From positions 124,001 through 188,000 of the forward strand of contig PYSS01000050.1 in assembly GCA_003049465.1 (NCBI GenBank): a stretch of 64,000 nucleotides of DNA. Reading direction: 5' to 3'. The notes beneath the pieces are model-generated. The model did no database searches. It saw nothing but the letters and a program-made list of their open reading frames with translations, and was not told the DNA's origin. How positions within the stretch are numbered: the stretch's first letter is position 1; the number at the start of each line of letters is the position of its first letter. Below are positions 1 through 10,161 of this stretch, one piece after another. Both the position numbers and the translations under genes were made by a program. This DNA comes from Magnaporthiopsis rhizophila. Its lineage: Eukaryota; Ascomycota; Sordariomycetes; Magnaporthales; Magnaporthaceae.

Positions 1-462
1 CCTTTGTCGAGGCGGCCAAGCGGATCCGATAAAAATAGACTCTCGGGTTGGTATTTGGCCTAAATTCCTCTGAACAAGAGCTTGCCATATTTAGCAATGC
101 AGCTTCTCTTTCTTCGCGATTTCAAGCAGCTCGTGTGGGCCTTGGATTCTCACAGCGTCATTGCCCGAATTCAGCAGCACGGGTACGTTGCTCGCTGGCC
201 GACTTCGCATGGTCATCACTTGAGCCGAGACGTCAGGCCGTAGTTCTGGGATTGTTCTCATCTGAATGCGCTTCTTGTGGCTTTGGATGGGTCTCAGTCT
301 CCCACAGAACTGTCCACCACCACTTGTTGATGCCTCGTAGCCTCACCATCTCTTCCTTCTCTCTGGGTGCTAACAGCAGGAAATAGTTCCTTCTAAAACA
401 GCATTGTTGGCTACCGCTGGTCCTTTGCCATTCTTTCTACGGCCCCGACAGTTTATGCAGAC
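1..462. other. Intergenic / 5' flank of BRCT gene
   Basis: No convincing gene is visible. Short open frames here lack any recognisable family pattern. The last part is presumably the leader and promoter of the BRCT gene whose ATG is at 463. Confidence 0.5.
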
Positions 463-1895
463 ATGGCTCGGCGAACAGCGACGACCAAGGTCAAGCAGAT
501 CTTCCTGGGTCTCAAGATTGCTATTGCTGGCGACCTCGGTTGGCCCGATGAGAAGATTAAAGCCTGGATAACTCTCCGTGGAGGCGAGATGGTCCCAGAC
601 ATCGACGAGTCGACAACTCATCTTGTATGCTCCGAGAACGAATACAAGAGCCGGGGCTCTCGAGGAAAGTATATGCCTTATACATGCGGACCTCAAAGCT
701 GACCCACCTGAAGGTCTACATACGTGAAAGCACATGAGGGTCTACACAAAAACACCTGATGGTCTACATGAATAAATGCTACTAGATATCTACCTATACT
801 AACAGATCCACCTTCTACAGTCAAGAGAGCACTCAGGCTTGGCAAGAGCAAGAAAGGATGCCGTGTCGTCCACAAGGATTGGCTCGAGTGAGTTCTACTT
901 GCTGCTACAATATTTGAGGGGGAGAAAGCAGACAAAATGAAAACGAAGAAAAAGAACTCGATCCTCCCTAACCTTTCGGTTTTGAGACAAGGCTAATATC
1001 AAATGACACAGGTGCTGCTGCCAGGAAGGCAAACTCTTGCGCGAGGGACAGTACTTGCTGCGGTACGACATGCGCGCGGAGGAGGCCATTGCAAGAGAGA
1101 CGAAGAAGATGGAGAAGGGCAGGGAGCTCGAGGAGTGCGGGAGGTTTGTCAACGAGGGTAACACATGCTCCACGACCCCCATAATCTGCCAAATGATGCC
1201 ATATGATATCCATGTCGGCAAACAGCTAACGGCATCTCCGACTGACCGGACACTAGCCATGTACCGCGTCTACACAGACGAAACCGGATTCCAATGCAAG
1301 GCTTCTATATCACGCGACGACGAGGCGAACGGGATACTGGGGGAGCGGTTCGATCTCACGGTATGGTCCCTAGGCGGGAGGTGGTATCGCCCAGATAGGA
1401 AGGGTTGCAGGAGTTATAACTGACGCTTTGGTCCCCCGACATAGCTCTTCGAGTCCAGGGCAAAGCCCCATCTGTACTGGTTCGCGGCCAAGCACTACAA
1501 GAAGAAGGGAAGCTCGCAGACAAGCTACTACAGGCCCAGCGGCTCGTGCCAGACGTACCAGCACGAACTCGCCCTCTTCAAGAGCTTCTTCCTGAACAAA
1601 ACGGGCGTGCGCTGGGGGGATCGAGCATCTCCAACATGTGCCGAGGAAGGGTGCTTCAGATATATCCCTCCGGTTTGTTCACGGCCAGCCACTGCGTCCA
1701 CATCCGAATCTCTGACTAACTAACTGTTGCCGATCTTTTCAGACCAGATCACTGTCAGTCGGCGTGTGCATCGAAACCGCAGGTGTCGAAGACGCCGGTT
1801 GCACTGCTTCCACCTGTGCACCTTCTGTCGGTGACACTGGCGCCAGCGAGAACAGAGAGACGGTAGAGGAGGAGGTGCCGGTACAACTGGATTAA
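463..1895 (+). CDS. BRCT-domain nuclear protein; exon 1/2 junction does not keep frame
   Basis: Six exons can be traced: 463-668, 821-887, 1012-1157, 1257-1360, 1445-1672 and 1743-1895. Exons 1-2 encode a BRCT domain: hydrophobic IAIAGDLG strand, GG turn, THLVC, then VVHKDWLE with the conserved tryptophan. BRCT domains bind phosphopeptides in DNA-damage and chromatin factors. Exons 4-5 (LYWFAAKHYKKKG, then ALFKSFFLNKTGVRW) look like the WGR-like region found after BRCT in fungal homologues; this is recalled family knowledge. Junctions 2/3, 3/4, 4/5 and 5/6 are all in frame with normal GT-AG signals. Junction 1/2 is not: the only GT donor before the stop is at 669, and joining it to 821 puts exon 2 out of its BRCT frame. 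A weak GC donor near 656 would restore frame (EYKSR then VKRAL), but it is a poor consensus. The gene may be broken, mis-sequenced or non-canonically spliced. The C-terminal exon is unremarkable and ends in an acidic tail. Confidence 0.7.
705..770 (+). repeat. Three imperfect copies of an 18-bp unit in intron 1 of the BRCT gene
   Basis: Copies of a cac(c/a)tga(a/g/t)ggtctaca unit start at 705, 731 and 753, so spacing is 26 and 22 bp. They lie inside the intron whose donor does not keep frame, which suggests local duplication there. Confidence 0.6.
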
Positions 1896-2268
1896 TTCTC
1901 GGGTCTTGATGGCATTGGCATGGCGTTGATTTTATTTTTGGTTGGCTTTTCTTTCCTCTGCTTCCTGTTTGGCGTTGCACAAATCACATAGCGGGCATTA
2001 GGCGTGTGGAGACCCTATCAGACGGGCACCATAGGGCCACATGTCCCCTAGGGGTACTCAATACAGGCGGGACCTCAGGGGTCTAACGACTAAAGCCCAT
2101 AACTCAGACCTCAATTACTGATCGGGCTACGTCAGCCGTGCCCAACGACGCACTTGGACACATCACCAAGTCGTGCAGGCACGTGAAACAAGCCGTAACT
2201 GTGTACACAACCCAGACAGACCACAAGCCGCAACAGAACACGCCCGTAGATTAGATATTCTTATTACC
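1896..2268. other. Intergenic between BRCT gene and USE1
   Basis: 373 bp holding the 3' end of one gene and the promoter/leader of the next, both transcribed rightwards. No gene or clear terminator is visible. Confidence 0.5.
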
Positions 2269-3452
2269 ATGACGACCACGGCGACGCTAACAGCAGCAGC
2301 GAGGCCCGTCGACCCGCTCGCCGAACTGAATCGTCTGCTCAGCCGACTGCAGCAGTCCACCCTGCGCGCCGACGCCGAGCGGCAGCAGAGGCTGGTGGCG
2401 AGCGAGTTTGAGAGGCGCAAGGTCGATACCGTAAGCGGCGACCACTCATCCCTCACCGTCACGCCAAAATCCTCATACTGACGCTTGTAACAACACAGAG
2501 CATAAAGCATGCCCGGGCGCTGCTGACCAGTCTAGAGCAAGAGGCCCTGACTGTCAAGGTCCATGCCAGGCGTCAGGCGCTCCAGGCGAGCCTGATCAAG
2601 AACCGCGAGCTCATATACGAGCTGGCCGAAAGGATCCGGGACCTGGACGAGATGGCCGACGCCCAGGGCGTCAGGCGCGTCGACCGCGTGGACGACGAGG
2701 ACGACGGGGACGATGAGGGCGACGAGGACATTCTCGGTGAAGCTGCCCGTGGTATTGCCAGCGCGGCGGCAGGCCTGGACGTTGACCCGGCGTCTCCCGA
2801 GACCGCATCGCAGCAGCCCCCTGCTAAACATGCGGGTGCTGCGGCGCCCGGACACGAGCCAGAGCCGGGGCCCGACGACATCCGCATCTCCAGCAGCAAT
2901 ACAGGGCAGACGGCGGCACGAGAACCGGTGCCAACAGGCCCTGCCTCCCAGCCCTCCGCACCCGCAACGGCCGAGACGGTATCATCCCAAACGCTACGGT
3001 CACGCGCGCCAAACGCGGGGCCGGACAACAGCAGCAGCAGCAACACGGCCGTCGCAGCCACAGGCCGCAGCCTATTTGGCGACAGCGTCGACGCTCGCGG
3101 CGGCGCGCCCTCGGCCAGCCAGCTGGCCACCACCGAGGCCGTCCTCGACCAGCAGCGGGCCGAGCAGGAGCTCCTGTCCGAATCCATCCTCCGGATGGCG
3201 TCTTCGCTCAAGGAGTCTTCCCAGGCGTTCGCGGCCTCCCTCGAGGAGGACAAGCACGTCCTCGGCCGCGCCGGGGAAGGGCTGAACAGGAACGAGCAGG
3301 GCCTCGAGGCCGCCTCCCGCCAGATGGGATTCTTGACCCGGATGGCCGAGGGCGAGGGCTACATTGGCCGTCTTAAGCTGTACGGGATGGTTTATGGTCT
3401 GATGGTGTTTCTGATCCTGCTTGTTTTCGCGTTTCCCAAGCTTCGGTTGTAA
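2269..3452 (+). CDS. USE1: Use1-type Qc-SNARE, ER retrograde fusion protein
   Basis: Exons 2269-2430 and 2499-3452 give 371 aa. The intron (2431-2498, GTAAGC...CACAG, tactgac branch) joins in phase 0. Use1 is the Qc-SNARE that, with Ufe1, Sec20 and Sec22, fuses COPI vesicles with the ER. The N-terminal third is helical: LAELNRLLSRLQQSTLRA, then a leucine-rich stretch to RIRDLDE. The middle (about residues 120-260) is acidic, low-complexity and probably disordered. The C-terminus holds a SNARE-like heptad region (QQRAEQELLSESILRMASSLKES, ending LNRNEQGLEAASRQMGFLTRM; quoted in parts). It is followed by a single tail anchor, MVYGLMVFLILLVFAFPKL, and only two more residues, as expected for a tail-anchored SNARE. 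The central insert makes it longer than yeast Use1. Function is assigned by architecture and recalled family similarity; confidence is good. Confidence 0.85.
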
Positions 3453-3745
3453 GAGTTGGTGAGGATGGGGTTTTATCTTTTATCTGGGCCACGCCAGGAC
3501 GGACACCTGGAAAAGGAACTTATATATATATTCGTCTCCAACCTTGGGCTTTCACCTCCCCTTGGTCCGCCAACTGCCATCCACCAACCACAAATATGCA
3601 CCCGGTGAGATTGGTAGATCTCGACACCCATGGGTGGTGGCATGATATGTATGTACCTTGCATAGCGGAGCACGACCCTCAAAGCCGCCGGAGAAAGCTA
3701 CGGAACAAGCATGGACGAATTTTTTGTGTGATTCCTATAGACAAA

Positions 3746-4916
3746 TTATTCCTCGTCCCGAAATGAGTCGCCGAGGTATCTCACAAAGCTCTCCCGTATT
3801 CTGGCAACCGTCATGTTGCCCGCGCCCTCAAGACCGATGCCACCCCTGTTCAGGCCCAAGAATGCTCGTCGCAGCCTCTGGAGCTGCGGCAGTACGACCT
3901 TGACGGCAGGAAGCTCGAGCACGAGATCATCCTCAGCCCCGCTGCCGCTGCCGCTGCCGCCGGCTGCAGCGCGCGGAAATCTGAGCGTCCCACCGCCCTG
4001 CTCCGGCTGCAGCTCCAATATCCTCTTGACGATTTCCTGGGTTTCGCGGTCCAGCTGGTAGAGATGGTCACCTCCGGCGGTGGTGCCCCTCTGGATGGCC
4101 ACGTTGTTGGGCACCACCTGCTTCCGCCCCTCCCCGGCTATGCCGTCCCACAGCTGGCCGAACACCTCATTGGCGCGCGCGTCGTCATCCTCCCAGACCA
4201 GGGCGAACAGGGGGCTGTCCCAGCGGCTCATGGCATTGGGCTCCTCGTAGCGGTAGACCAGGTTCTCCCAGTTGGCCGGCTCGTAGGGGCCCTCCTGATC
4301 GTCATCAGCGGCAGCGGCAGCGGCGGCGTCCTGGCCCTCGTCACGGGACCGCAGCCGCGCCTGGTTGACGCCCCTGGCGACGTCGACGCTGCACCCGATC
4401 TGCAGCACGGCGCTGGGCGTGCTCAGGTTCTTGGCCTCGCAGTAGAGCTGGTAGCGCCATCCCTTGATGTAGTTGAGACCGTCCAGGATCACAATGTCCC
4501 GAGGCGACAGCGCCCGCCTCACGGCGGCCGAGATGGCGGCCCTGGCGTCCTTCTCCGAGGCGTTGGCCGAGCGGGTGTGTGCCGGGAGCTTGTCGGGGGA
4601 CAGGTCATAGACGGCGCGCGAGATCGAGAGCGTCTGGTCCGAGATCAGATGGACGCGGTACTTGGAGCCGGCCGGTGTCTGGACCCGCTCCGAGAAGTCG
4701 GCGTGCAGCTGCCTTGCCCGCGTCGACTTCCCCGAGGTCGGATAGCCGGTAACCATGACGAGCTTTGGGCCAGAAGGACGCGGCGGCCGGCGTGCGCATG
4801 GTTGATTATTAGGCAAGGGGTTCCCCGCTCGGATGGCGCCGCGGGTGCTGCTTGTTCGCGCAGCAATATAGAGCCATCGCGGCGACCTGCTTGGATAGCA
4901 AAACACTCACCGGCAT
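3746..4916 (-). CDS. KTI12: Kti12, Elongator-associated P-loop ATPase
   Basis: Kti12 binds Elongator and tRNA and is needed for wobble-uridine modification of tRNA; it resembles the PSTK tRNA kinase. Its homologues begin MPLxxxTGxPxSGK. Here that start is made from a six-base exon, ATGCCG (4916-4911), followed by a perfect GTGAGT donor. The intron (4910-4763, 148 bp) ends in AAAG, and exon 2 is 4762-3746. The product is 340 aa, starting MPLVMVTGYPTSGKST. Visible features: Walker A GYPTSGKST (Lys14), a DQTL segment, IVILDGLNYIKGWRYQLYC as Walker B and linker, CSVD, then the conserved C-terminal region ending near RRAFLGLNRGG. A run of alanine and aspartate (AAAAAADDD) interrupts the middle. 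Exon 2 alone is open upstream to 4906, so automated models may carry a wrong N-terminal extension of about 48 residues. The assembly gap lies about 100 bp upstream. Confidence 0.9.
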
Positions 4917-5918
4917 TGTTACGTTGTTATTTCACCCCGTGGATGGCGAGGTGGGGGTTGGGCGTATCAGTCGGCAGGACACTCACACGCGCTGCCCATC
5001 AAAAGCGAAGCACCTAGGCCCCCCCCCCCCCCCCCNNNNNNNNNNNNNNNNNNNNNNNNNNNNNNCCCCCCCCCCCCCCCCCCGCTCTCTGGTAGGTGGT
5101 TCACTCACTCGACTGTGATGCGCCACCAGCCAGCCACCACCCCACACGGTCGCCAGGGGTCTAAAAGGCAAGAACCAATGTTACGTAATCAGCCGTGTGT
5201 GTCTATGCGGCCGCGCTTGGCTGCTGGCTCAGCCCTGCAAGCGCGTGGTGTAATTTCCATTGTCGCGAGTCTTGCTTGCCCTTCCCGGCGTGAGACCAAC
5301 TCATTTTTTGAAGGTATCCGCCCTCCTACGCGTGTCAGCTCCGGCCGAACCTCCTCGGCAGGCTCATTCACACACAGGAACTGACCCTCGGCCCTCAACC
5401 TGCAGGACAGGGTAATATGAATGAATGGGAGGCACCAGGACCGACGGGCGGCCAGTCTTGGTAGATACAACACTAACCTGCCTACCTACACACCTGCCAG
5501 GAGGTACCCTCCCAGGTCTATCAACCTCGCAAGCCATCTGCCTACCTATCTTTGAACCAACCACCTCCCTAATATCCCTCTCTACCTCCCGATACGGCCT
5601 AAGCACAGACACACGACGTTCCCCTCGCCGGCCATCCTTCGCCTGGTAGCGGCACCGACACACACTTCCTCCAACTGCCTGCCCAACGAGGTAGGCAGGC
5701 GGGAGGTGCTCTGCCTTGGCCATGTCAAACCCAACGGCCAAAGTCCCCTCGGCCGCATCGACATACACACCAGCAACACTCGACCCAGACCTGAGATCGC
5801 AGATCAACACGTTGCTATTAAAAGACGATCATGTAACCAAGTAAGCAAAGCAAGCACGCACGCATACTACATAATCCTCCTGCGCCCTCCTCTTTCTCCC
5901 ATTACTACGTGTTTGCTC
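4917..5918. other. Intergenic with assembly gap
   Basis: About 1 kb without a supported gene between KTI12 and the gene at 5919. It contains the poly-C/N gap and several ctacctac/aggtacc motifs (about 5475-5700). Its left end is the KTI12 promoter. Confidence 0.5.
5019..5083. other. Assembly gap: 30 Ns between two poly-C runs
   Basis: 17 C (5019-5035), 30 N (5036-5065), then 18 C (5066-5083). The homopolymer on both sides suggests sequencing stalled in a long G/C tract. The N length is probably a placeholder. Confidence 0.95.
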
Positions 5919-6308
5919 ATGCCCGGTCTCGTCAACCTTAGGATCCAAGAGACCATGCTGCACTCCCTTCACTCCCACCCGGCAAACTGGCCCACGGCCG
6001 TCCAGTCGCACGCTCTGTCCCTGCTCCGGTCAGGGGATATCACCACCTTCCCTGCTCTCGTTCGCCAGGTCCTTGATGATGTCAGGCAAAGCACACAGGT
6101 CGCATCCTTGTCCACCAACGCGCCCGGTAAGGTCACAAACGGCGCTGCCGCCGCCGCCGCCGACGTCAACGGCAAAAAGGCCAACGGCGACGTCTCGGGG
6201 CGTCTGCAGGGACTCGCCATCCCCCAGGCAGTAATCGACGATGCCCTAAAGGTCGCGAGGGAGAGCCTCGAGGCTGTCTGCGAGGTCGACGAGAACGGCG
6301 CGTCCTGA
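5919..6308 (+). CDS. Small conserved fungal protein of unknown function
   Basis: 129 aa if started at the ATG at 5919 (MPGLVNLRIQETMLHSLHSH). The frame stays open upstream to 5706, so an upstream start or 5' exon cannot be excluded, and a further in-frame ATG lies at 5955. The N-terminal 60 residues are predicted amphipathic helix (HALSLLRSGDITTFPALVRQVLDDVRQ). They are followed by an alanine-rich linker, and the end has another helix (IPQAVIDDALKVARESLEAVCEVDE). The pattern of two helical blocks around a variable linker feels familiar from other Sordariomycete proteomes, but I recognise no named domain. No function is proposed. Confidence 0.6.
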   Translation: MPGLVNLRIQETMLHSLHSHPANWPTAVQSHALSLLRSGDITTFPALVRQVLDDVRQSTQVASLSTNAPGKVTNGAAAAAADVNGKKANGDVSGRLQGLAIPQAVIDDALKVARESLEAVCEVDENGAS

Positions 6309-7208
6309 TCCGACATCGAAACCACGACATCCTGAGTGAGGTGAAGACTGCGGCTGAGGCTCCCCGTCGCTTGCTACCGTCCCTCGGCCCGGATTGTGGG
6401 GACTGGTCTGCTTGGAAAAAGGCATCCACCCTGACATCTCTAGCGCAGCCGGGCAACAACGCGCAGGAGCAACCGCGGTGTAAATGTGACAAGTACAAGG
6501 GAGCGAGGGGGGCAGAAGGAAGTAGGGGACACTGTGTGCTGGCTCTTAATTCTTTTCTACTCGTTGATTACAGGGACAGAGTCGTGTATGTCGTCCCCGA
6601 ATGCAAGAGAACTGCATCGGGCGAGATTGTCCGGAGGACGACCATTATTCCTGGAAGATTCTACTTCTATGTCGGGAGAAGGGGCAGGGTAGATGGGAAG
6701 AGAAAGGGAACCCTTGCACCACACGAGAGTAGCAAGCCCAACAGCCAAGGCGAACCAAACCATTTAGACTATCTATTGCACCCAAACGCAATGCGTTCAC
6801 AAGACCGTCTTGTTGCATCTGAAAACGACAGAGACATGACCGTTGGCCTTGCGAAAATGATTGCTTGCTGGTTGTTGTCCCTCTTGAAAAAGCCGTTGAT
6901 GTGTTGACGGGGCGTGCTCCCAACCGCTTCGCTAACCACTACCAATGCAAGACTTAGTAGAGAAAATAGCAAAATAAACCAGAGAATCCCAAGCATGGAT
7001 CTCAACGTGAACGTTTTCGGATTAGATAGAGCCAAACAGCTGCTCGCCAAGATGCAGGTGACTACGCAGACGCCTGCCTTTGGAGCAGGCCTGCGTCCGG
7101 CCGCTGTTGCCCAGGTTGCGTCAACCGAGTTTTAGAAAGACCTAGAAATACAGTGCCCACGAGAAAGAAAATGGACCAGCATGACCACGCCCCGGGGGAT
7201 TTGTGCAA
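6309..7208. other. Intergenic, convergent 3' ends
   Basis: About 900 bp between the small protein gene (+) and CDC48 (-). One open frame (6341-6907, +) has no family pattern and is not called. The region probably holds both 3' UTRs. Confidence 0.45.
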
Positions 7209-10161
7209 TTAGTCGTAGAGGCCGTCGTCGTTTCCGCCATCGTTGAAGGTCTCGGCGCCGGAGCCGCCTGTGGCTGCCGCGTTGCTGGCACCTTCGCCTT
7301 CAGGGAACTTGAAGAAGGCTCCCGGGCCGGCGTTCTTCATCTGTTGGGCAAACGCCTCATAGCGGCGGATCTCGACGTCACTGACGGACTTGCGCGCCGT
7401 CTGCATCGCCTCCTCGAAGTGCCGCTTGGTCAGCTCGGGGACGGGGTCCTCGGCATCCTCGTCCATGGCATCATCCTCGCCCGCGGCTTCAAGAGCCTTG
7501 GTCCGTGCAATGTCGGCCGTGATGGCCTCCTTGATGGCAAGCTTGACGGCGCGTTGGGTAATGAAGCCAAGGTCAGCACCGGAGAAGCCGTGCGTCTTGG
7601 AGGCAATAAACTGAAGATCCACGTCGCCAGACACAGGCGTCTTGCGAAGCTGGGCCTTGAGAATGCTCAGGCGACCAAGCTCATCGGGCAGAGGCACGTA
7701 GATTAGCGAGTCGAGACGACCAGGACGGCACAACGCGGGATCCAGCTGCTCGGGCCTGTTGGTGGCGCCGATGACGAAAACGTTCTTCTTCGATGTCATT
7801 CCATCCATCTCTAAACCCAGATTATTCGAGTTAGCCATCTTATCCAAAGGGTTGACACCGGAATACCCCCGAAACGGGCGGTTGTTTCCTCAAGAAGTAA
7901 ACTTGCCTGTGAGCAGCTGGTTGACAACGCGGTCAGAGGCGCCGCCAGCATCGCCAACCGATCCTCCTCGGGCCTTGGCGATCGAGTCAAGCTCGTCGAG
8001 GAAGACAATGCAAGGAGCGGCCGCCCGAGCCTTATCGAAAATGTCGCGAATGTTGCTCTCAGACTCTCCGAACCACATGCTCAGCAGCTCAGGGCCCTTC
8101 ACCGAAATGAAGTTGGCGGCGCATTCGTTGGCAACAGCCTTTGCGAGCATGGTCTTTCCAGTACCGGGGGGTCCGTAGAAGAGAACACCACGAGACGGCG
8201 AAAGTCCGAACTTGAGGAACTTCTCTGGGTGGTCGACAGGGTACTGGACCTGCTCCCTCAGCTCCTGCTTGACCTCGTCCAGACCACCAATGTCCTCCCA
8301 GCGCACGTTGGGGACTTCGACAACAGCCACCTCGCGCAGCGCCGAGGGGTTGGAAACGCCGAGGGCGAACCTGAAGTTCTCCATGGTGACACCCAGCGAG
8401 TCGAGAACCTCGGCGTCAATGGTATCCTCGTCCAGGTCGATGAGATCCATCTTCTCGCGAATCTGCTGCATGGCGGCCTCGGAACAGAGGGCCGCGACGT
8501 CGGAACCGACGTAGCCGTGAGTCTCGGCAGCGATCTGCTCCAGATCGACATCGTCGGCGAGCTTCATGTTCTTGGTGTGGATCTGAAGGATTTCAAGGCG
8601 GCCAGTCGGGTCCGGGATTCCAATATCAACCTCACGGTCGAAGCGGCCGAAGCGGCGCAGAGCCGGATCGATCGAGTTGGGCCGGTTGGTCGCCGCCATG
8701 ACGACGACGTTGGAGCGAGCCTTCATGCCATCCATGAGGGTCAAAAGCTGCGAGACGACGCGTCGCTCAACCTCGCCGTTTGTCTTCTCACGCTTGGGGG
8801 CGATGGAATCGATCTCGTCAATGAAGATGATGGCCGGCGAGTTCTTTTCGGCCTCCTCAAAAGCTTTGCGGAGGTTCGACTCAGATTCACCAGCCATCTT
8901 GGACATGATCTCGGGGCCGTTGATGAGGAAGAAGAAGGCGCCCGTCTCGTTGGCCACAGCCCGGGCCATGAGCGTCTTTCCGGTACCGGGCGGTCCGTAG
9001 AGGAGCACACCCCTCGGAGGCTTGATACCGATGGACTTGAAGAGCTGGGGATGGCGCAGGGGAAGCTCGACCATCTCGCGGATCTGGGCCATCTGCTTCC
9101 GGCAACCACCAATGTCGTCGTACCCCACCTCGTTGAGGTTATTCTCCTCCTCGTCGCGCTGGATAGGCTCTCCCTCGCAGTGGATGACGGTGTCCTGAGC
9201 GACGATTCCGTACTCTGGAGGATCGACCTCGACCACTTTGAATTCGACCTGACGCATGCCACCGCGAACGAGGAAGATGTCGCCTTGGCGCACGGGACGG
9301 TAGGCCTCCCGGAAATACGGGGCGAGGAAGACATCAAACAGCGAGCCAGTCAAGCCCTCGACAGTGTCTGCGATGGGAAGAACGGCAATGCGTTTGGCCT
9401 GGGGGTTTTCAGTCAGCACGACGTATTGAGAAAAGAGGCGGTAATTACCAGGTGCCAGACATAGTTGAGAATTCGGAGCATGGGTAGCAAGGTAGGTAGA
9501 TAGTTTACTGACATATTTGATATCGGGGCAAGGGTGGATGGTGATGACGTCGCCGTGCTTCACCCGGAGATTGTGGCGGACGACTCGGTTCAGGCGAGCG
9601 CTTCCGTCGTCGAGCTCGTCGTCGGCCAGAACGATCAGAACCGTGTCCTTTCTCTTCTTGCCTCGGACGAGGACGGTATCGCCACGGAAAAGCTGGAGAG
9701 CCTCCATGGTGTTGTTGGAGAGGGCAATGATGGAGTTGTCATCATTTGTCGCATCGGCAACCCTGAGTGAGCGGCAGCGTCAGTATGGAACTGCTCGACA
9801 GTCGCGCACAGCGAACGACGGTTCGGTTGACCAAGGTTTTCCTACATGAGCTGGTTGGGCTTCTTCTTCTTCTTCAGAATCGCCGTGGCAGTGTCGGATT
9901 CCTGGTACGGAGGGGCGTCAGCAGCCGGGAGGTGTGTTTTTTATCATCTCAACCATTTCCAGCGCCAGCAGTAGCGAATGCTGGCAGCACGGTAGACGGT
10001 CGAGCCGGGGTAAGGACATACATCTTTTTGCTCCGCACCCGAAGGGTCCCTATGCATCATGGGTTAGCTTGCCGCTCGCCGACACTTTCTGAGGGCGGGG
10101 TCGAAACGCACATCAAGTTGACCTTCTTCTTATGCGGGTCCTGGGACGCGTCGGCAGACAT
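7209..10161 (-). CDS. CDC48: CDC48/p97 AAA+ ATPase
   Basis: CDC48 is the hexameric segregase that extracts ubiquitinated proteins in ERAD, the cell cycle and autophagy. Six exons: 10161-10112, 10049-10022, 9901-9846, 9762-9513, 9398-7907 and 7810-7209, giving 825 aa (yeast 835). All junctions keep frame. The N-terminus reads MSADASQDPHKKKVNL, then a 28-nt microexon (DPSGAEQKD), then TATAILKKKKKPNQL. The N domain (LFRGDTVLVRGKKRKDT, IHPCPDIKY, VLPIADT) is followed by D1 and D2. Each has Walker A GPPGTGKT, Walker B (IIFIDEID; IVFLDELD) and intact arginine-finger regions (RRFGRFDRE; RPGRLDSL). The extreme C-terminus is acidic and ends GLYD, an HbYX-like tail that binds cofactors. The last intron (7906-7811) uses a GC-AG pair with a perfect AG/GCAAGT donor. 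Intron 9512-9399 is 114 bp, in frame and free of stops. Confidence 0.96.
7811..7906 (-). other. GC-AG intron of CDC48
   Basis: Donor CACAG/GCAAGT, acceptor GGTTTAG/AG. Splicing here restores the universally conserved LLTEMDGM sequence of the D2 domain. No GT donor gives that join. Confidence 0.9.

Noticed and set aside
4064..5017. 317-codon plus-strand frame
   Set aside because: Antisense to KTI12; no family pattern.
6341..6907. 188-codon plus-strand frame
   Set aside because: No family pattern and it lies where two 3' UTRs are expected.
8229..9464. 411-codon plus-strand frame
   Set aside because: It is the antisense shadow of CDC48, which is certain from conserved motifs.
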